DNA of 64,000 nt. It comes from DASZQY01 sp035548515 (GTDB lineage Bacteria > Pseudomonadota > Alphaproteobacteria > Rhizobiales > Kaistiaceae). The translations under genes and the position numbers were made by a program. Positions 59,989-64,000 of the stretch are shown here, one piece after another. The stretch spans positions 62,001-126,000 of the forward strand of contig DASZSW010000002.1 of NCBI GenBank assembly GCA_035548515.1, in the 5' to 3' direction. Numbering within the stretch: position 1 is the stretch's first letter; the number at the start of each line of letters is the position of its first letter. The notes below the pieces were generated by a model. The model had not been told where the DNA came from, ran no database searches, and saw nothing but the letters and a program-made list of their open reading frames with translations.

Positions 59989-61502
59989 TCGGACAGCCCG
60001 ATCCGCAGTCGACCGATCGGTTCCGGGAAGCCATCCTGCGGCGTCTCGGCCTCTATTTCGACGAATCGAAGACGGAGTTCCTCGGCGAGGTGCTGCAGCG
60101 TCGTGCCGATGCCAGTGCGCTGCCGATGGAGACGTACATCGCCAGCCTGGAAGGGCACCCGGGCAAGGTCGAGGTCGGCAGGCTCGCGGAAGCGCTGACG
60201 GTCGGCGAGACGTACTTCTTCCGCAACAACGACCAGTTCCGCGCGTTTACCGAAGTGGCGGTGCCGGAGCGCATGCGCGCCAATGCTGCCACCCGGCGGC
60301 TCCGCATCCTGTCGGCGGGCTGTGCCTCGGGCGAGGAAGCCTACACGCTGGCGATCATCACCCGCATGACGATCGCCGACCCGTCGTGGCAAATCTCTAT
60401 CCGCGCCATTGATGCCAATCCGGCCGCTCTCAAGAAAGCGCTCGCGGCGCGCTACTCGTCCTGGTCGCTCCGCGAGACGCCTGCCGAGATTCAGCAGCGC
60501 TGGTTCCGGACGAGCGGGCGCGACGCGATCCTGGACGAGTCGATCCGCACGGCCGTCACTTTCGAGGAACGCAATCTGGCGATCGACGATCCGGATCTCT
60601 GGCAGCCCGAGAGCTACGACATCGTCTTCTGCCGCAATGTGCTCATGTATTTCACGCCGGAAATAATGCGGGCGGCGATGGCGCGCATATCGCGCGCATT
60701 GGCGAAGGGCGGTTACCTGTTCCTTGGCCACGCCGAGACCATGCGCGGCCTGTCCAACGATTTTCACCTGCGGCACAGCCACGACGCCTTCTATTATCAG
60801 CGACGCGATCACGGCGATGAAGGCGCCGCACTAGACGTCGACATCTCGACGCTACCGATCTCGACGCCCGCTTTCGCGCCGCCGCTGGTGGCCGATGACA
60901 ACTGGTATGGCGTCATCGGGCGCGCCACCGAGCGCGTCGCCGCACTCACCGGGCGATCGTCTGCGACTGTCGCCGAGATGCGCCCGCCGCCCCCGAAGCC
61001 GAGCTGGAATCTCGGGCTGGCGCTCGATCTGCTCCAGCGTGAACGGTTCGCCGACGCCCTCAGCCTCATCGGGCAACTGCCCCCAGCGTCGGACAAGGAT
61101 CCGGACGTGCTGTTGCTCCAGGCGGTGCTGCTGGCGCACAGCGGTCAGCCGCGGCAAGCGGCTGAAACTGCATTGCAGCTGCTCGCCATCGACGAGATGA
61201 ATGCCGGCGCGAACTATGTCATGGCGCTGTGTTTCGAAGACAGCGGCGACCGGACTACTGCAGCGAATCACTATCGCGTTGCGATATACCTAGACCCGAC
61301 CTTCGCGATGCCGCGGTTGCACCTCGGTATTCTTTTGCGGCGCGCGGGACAGGTTGCCGAAGCGCGCACCGAGTTGCGCGAAGCTCTCGGGTTGTTGCAG
61401 CGCGAGGACCCGTCGCGATTGCTGCTGTTTGGCAGCGGCTTCACGCGCGATGCGTTGATCACCCTCTGTCAATCGGAACTCGAACGGTGCGCGGCGAGAT
61501 GA
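59985..61502 (+). CDS. CheR methyltransferase with C-terminal TPR (WspC-like)
   Basis: A 505-residue SAM-dependent receptor methyltransferase. Motifs: TVGETYFFR (72-80), AGCASGEEAYTLAI (111-124) for SAM, NPAALKKA, and YDIVFCRNVLMYF (211-223). The C-terminal 150 or so residues form TPR-like helices (QAAETALQLLAIDEMNAGANY) as in WspC. It should methylate Glu/Gln sites of the receptor at 62029. The TTG start overlaps the previous stop (TTGA at 59985-59988); no better in-frame start is seen. Confidence 0.88.
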   Translation: MIGQPDPQSTDRFREAILRRLGLYFDESKTEFLGEVLQRRADASALPMETYIASLEGHPGKVEVGRLAEALTVGETYFFRNNDQFRAFTEVAVPERMRANAATRRLRILSAGCASGEEAYTLAIITRMTIADPSWQISIRAIDANPAALKKALAARYSSWSLRETPAEIQQRWFRTSGRDAILDESIRTAVTFEERNLAIDDPDLWQPESYDIVFCRNVLMYFTPEIMRAAMARISRALAKGGYLFLGHAETMRGLSNDFHLRHSHDAFYYQRRDHGDEGAALDVDISTLPISTPAFAPPLVADDNWYGVIGRATERVAALTGRSSATVAEMRPPPPKPSWNLGLALDLLQRERFADALSLIGQLPPASDKDPDVLLLQAVLLAHSGQPRQAAETALQLLAIDEMNAGANYVMALCFEDSGDRTTAANHYRVAIYLDPTFAMPRLHLGILLRRAGQVAEARTELREALGLLQREDPSRLLLFGSGFTRDALITLCQSELERCAAR

Positions 61503-62026
61503 TGACGAATACGACGATCGGCCACGCCGACGCGTTGCGCGCCGAGTTCGATCGCGCCTTTGCCGAGGCGCCGACGGGCGCGCACGCCGAGCAGGTGGAC
61601 CTGCTGGCCGTGCGGCTCGGCGGCGACCCGTTCGCCATCCGCCTGTCCGATACCTCCGGCCTCTACTCCGATCGCCGCCTTACGCCGGTGCCCTCCGCGC
61701 ACCGCGAATTCCGTGGCATGGCCGGCGTGCGCGGCGCGCTTGTGCCGGTCTACGACCTCGCCGCCGCGATGGGCTATCCGCCGGGCAATACACTGCGCTG
61801 GCTGGTCATTGCGCGCGAGGCGCTCGTCGGCTTCGCCTTCGATCAATTTGACGGGCAGTTGCGGATCGACCGCACCGCCGTTCTTGCTCACGAGTCTACG
61901 TCGCGTGAGCACGTGCACGAGGTGGCGCGGTCGGCAGACGTTTCGTATCCCATCGTGCATTTGCCATCGCTGATCGCGGTCATCGGCAAGCGCACGTCCG
62001 ATACCCAATCTCGCAGGGAGGCATAG
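61499..62026 (+). CDS. CheW-like coupling protein 2 (WspD-like position)
   Basis: A 175-residue CheW-fold protein: LLAVRLGGDPFAIRLSDTSG, FRGMAGVRGALVPVYDLAAAM and WLVIAREALVGFAFDQFDG mark the fold. An N-terminal extension of about 35 residues precedes it. ATG 61499 overlaps the cheR stop (ATGA). It ends 2 bases ahead of the receptor gene. Confidence 0.87.
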   Translation: MMTNTTIGHADALRAEFDRAFAEAPTGAHAEQVDLLAVRLGGDPFAIRLSDTSGLYSDRRLTPVPSAHREFRGMAGVRGALVPVYDLAAAMGYPPGNTLRWLVIAREALVGFAFDQFDGQLRIDRTAVLAHESTSREHVHEVARSADVSYPIVHLPSLIAVIGKRTSDTQSRREA

Positions 62027-62028
62027 CG

Positions 62029-63498
62029 ATGTTCGGAAGCTGGACATTTGGCAGAAAGGTCGCAAGCGCATTCGGGCTGGCAGCCCTCGTTCTCTTGGCG
62101 GTCGCGGCGATCGCCTATCAGAACACCAATAACCTGATCGACGCCAACCGTTGGGTGGCCCACACGCTGAAGGTGAGGGCTGAGTTCTCCAATATTCTTC
62201 TGGATATGACCCAGGCGGAAAGCGCATCGCGCGGGTTCGTGATTACCGGCGACCCGGACTATCAGACCGAGTTTCAGGCCGCGGCGTCGCGTGTGGACGG
62301 TGCCTTCGCGGATGCAAAGACGCTGACGTCGGACAACGCTACCCAACAGGCTCGCCTTGCCGAACTGGGGCCGCTGATTGACCAGAAGCTCGCCGTCGTG
62401 AAGCGCAACATGGATGCGCGCACCAACCAGGGCGCCGATGCCGCGCTACAGCTGGTCAACGGTGGCGAAGGCAAGAAGATCATGGATCAGGTCCGCACGA
62501 TACTGACTGCGGCTGATGATGAAGAGGCCGGGCTGCAGGTCCAGCGCGATGCGGCGTCTGCAAGCGGCTCTGCCTTGGCCGTAAGCATGATGCTTTGGGG
62601 AGGGCTGGCCGGCGTAATCATCGTCGGTCTCATCGGCTGGTTTATGACGCGGTCGCTGAATTCGCAGATCGGCGGCGCCGTCGGCCACGTGCAAAGCTCG
62701 TCGGCCGAGCTTCAGTCAGCCGCCAACCAGCAGGCGAGCGGCATGAAGGAGCAGACGATCTCGATGAACGAGATCGCCACCACGATCAGCGAGTTGCTGG
62801 CAACGTCGCGGCAGATTGCGGAGAGCGCGCAGCGCGTCGCCAAGATCGCGGAGGAGACGACCGGGGCCGCGCGCAGCGGCGACGGCACCGTCGAGCGCGC
62901 GACCGAGTCGATCACCTCGATCCGCCGTCAGGTCGACCAGATCGTCGGGCACATGCTCGAACTCGGCAAGAAGTCACAGCAGATCGGTGCGGTGCTCGAT
63001 ATCGTGTCGGAGTTGGCCGAGCAGACCAACATCCTGTCGATCAACGCCACGATCGAGGCTGCGGGCGCCGGTGAGACCGGCAAGCGTTTCGCCATAGTTG
63101 CTGACGAAATCCGCAAGCTGGCAGACCGCGTCGCCGGCGCCGCCAAGGAAGTGCGGGGGCTCATCGACGACGTGCGTTCGTCCGTGAACACGACCGTGAT
63201 GGCGACCGAAACCGGCTCAAAGGCGGTCGACGCCGGTTCGCGGCAGTTCACCGACGTCGCCGCTGCGTTCAAGGCGATTGCCAATCTGGTGGGCACCACA
63301 ACCGAGGCGGCGCGCGAGATCGAGCTGTCGACCAAGCAGCAAACCACGGCCGTCGAGCAGGTGAACATGGCCATCGCCAACGTGACGCAGGCCGCCCGCG
63401 AAACCGAAGCGAGCACCAGCCAGACCCTGGAGACTGCGTCTCTGCTCGCGGCGACCTCGAGCGACCTGCTCAAGCTGGTGCAGAAGAAGGCGGCCTGA
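62029..63498 (+). CDS. Methyl-accepting receptor, CHASE3-like sensor, no evident HAMP (WspA-like)
   Basis: A 489-residue inner-membrane receptor. TM1 is about 11-30; a helical periplasmic domain (31-180) with SRGFVITGDPDYQTEF resembles CHASE3; TM2 is 185-206. The signalling domain follows almost at once, and its tip is 329-362 (ELAEQTNILSINATIEAAGA type, with Ser-Ile-Asn as in Wsp-like receptors). The usual HAMP domain of about 50 residues between TM2 and the coiled coil is not recognisable. GGGAGG precedes the ATG. It should control the CheA encoded next. Confidence 0.9.
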   Translation: MFGSWTFGRKVASAFGLAALVLLAVAAIAYQNTNNLIDANRWVAHTLKVRAEFSNILLDMTQAESASRGFVITGDPDYQTEFQAAASRVDGAFADAKTLTSDNATQQARLAELGPLIDQKLAVVKRNMDARTNQGADAALQLVNGGEGKKIMDQVRTILTAADDEEAGLQVQRDAASASGSALAVSMMLWGGLAGVIIVGLIGWFMTRSLNSQIGGAVGHVQSSSAELQSAANQQASGMKEQTISMNEIATTISELLATSRQIAESAQRVAKIAEETTGAARSGDGTVERATESITSIRRQVDQIVGHMLELGKKSQQIGAVLDIVSELAEQTNILSINATIEAAGAGETGKRFAIVADEIRKLADRVAGAAKEVRGLIDDVRSSVNTTVMATETGSKAVDAGSRQFTDVAAAFKAIANLVGTTTEAAREIELSTKQQTTAVEQVNMAIANVTQAARETEASTSQTLETASLLAATSSDLLKLVQKKAA

Positions 63499-63511
63499 GG
63501 GCAGCGCGGCA

Positions 63512-64000
63512 ATGGTCCAGGATCCCTTCAAGTACTTCCGCGTGGAGGCGCACGAGCTGGTCGACCAGCTCGGGAAGGGCGTTCTTGAGCTGGAGCGCGG
63601 TGGGCCGGGCGTCCTGCCCAAGCTGCTGCGCCTGGCGCACACGCTGAAGGGCGCCGCGCGCGTGGTGCGGCGTCCCGATATTGCCGAGTATGCGCACGCG
63701 ATCGAGGACGCGCTGGCGCCATATCGCGATTCCAACGATGCCATGCCGAGGCCTGCCGTCGATACGGTGCTTGGTCTCATCGACCGCATCGCCGAGGGGC
63801 TTGCCACCCTTGGCGCCGGCGAGGCTCCCGCGGAGGGAGAGGCAGCGACTCCCGCGCCAGCCAAGGCCCGCGAGCAGGCGAAGGACGAAGACGGTTTCCG
63901 CACGGTGTGGATGGACGTCGGCGAACTCGACGCGCTGCTCGAAGGTGTGACCGAGACCCATGCCCAGCTCGGCGCTATCCGGAGGGCGACCGAGGCCATG
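63512..64000 (+). CDS. CheA-like hybrid kinase, N-terminal part (3' cut by window)
   Basis: The frame is open to the window end; 163 residues are visible. An Hpt domain (about 5-110) carries the phospho-acceptor His43 in LAHTLKGAARVV. A Pro/Ala/Glu linker follows, then the start of the next domain (FRTVWMDVGELDALLEG), the dimerisation region typical of WspE/CheA-type kinases. It starts 13 bases after the receptor stop. It should phosphorylate a response regulator further right, and possibly the REC-EAL protein at 57889. Confidence 0.85.
   Translation, partial: MVQDPFKYFRVEAHELVDQLGKGVLELERGGPGVLPKLLRLAHTLKGAARVVRRPDIAEYAHAIEDALAPYRDSNDAMPRPAVDTVLGLIDRIAEGLATLGAGEAPAEGEAATPAPAKAREQAKDEDGFRTVWMDVGELDALLEGVTETHAQLGAIRRATEAM

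Overview
The window is GC-rich (by eye about 65%), coding-dense and rich in ABC importers. The gene families (FrcBCA-like and RhaSTPQ-like sugar importers, ChoXWV with BetI/BetA/BetB, a GbcA-type Rieske oxygenase, an HWE-type histidine kinase, an Omp25-like porin, a DUF6496 basic protein) point to an alphaproteobacterium, most likely a soil or plant-associated member of the Hyphomicrobiales. No tRNA, rRNA, CRISPR array, phage gene or insertion sequence was recognised.

Bases 1-12.1k hold a carbohydrate-acid/cyclitol locus: the 3' part of an aldehyde dehydrogenase, a D-2-hydroxyacid dehydrogenase, an IolD-type ThDP hydrolase and an SDR on the plus strand; a divergent CUT2 sugar importer (ATPase + permease on minus, binding protein on plus); an HpcH/HpaI aldolase; a large lactonase-like protein whose reading frame is broken in a run of five G; and an esterase. 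Bases 12.2-15.9k hold a GntR regulator and a second CUT2 importer (binding protein, permease, single-domain ATPase).

Bases 15.9-21.1k, minus strand, hold an envelope cluster: a small outer-membrane beta-barrel protein, a 1010-residue alanine-rich protein with a TonB/TolA-like membrane anchor, then TolQ- and TolR-like motor subunits. An HWE histidine kinase (21.5-22.7k) and an amidase follow. The amidase leads into a peptide-type ABC importer whose second permease is fused to both ATPase domains in one 819-residue chain. Bases 29.6-36.9k hold a LacI-regulated module: SMP-30 lactonase, tautomerase, LacI repressor, and a divergent third CUT2 importer with two permeases. A 68-bp dyad-symmetric triple operator overlaps a perfect -35 box between them.

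Bases 37.5-40.5k encode a secreted gluconate-2-dehydrogenase-type complex (Tat gamma subunit, GMC flavoprotein, cytochrome c). Bases 40.6-57.9k carry an almost complete choline-to-glycine route: ChoXWV uptake, BetA, BetB, GbcA (betaine to dimethylglycine), a dimethylglycine dehydrogenase and the sarcosine oxidase SoxBDAG. The BetI repressor is fused in frame to BetB. Two families of palindromic repeats have expanded gaps in this region, and one supplies the C-terminus of a DUF559 nuclease-like gene. Bases 57.9k to the end hold a divergent receiver-EAL protein and the start of a Wsp-like chemosensory operon (CheW, CheR-TPR, CheW, a receptor without a recognisable HAMP, and a CheA cut by the window end).
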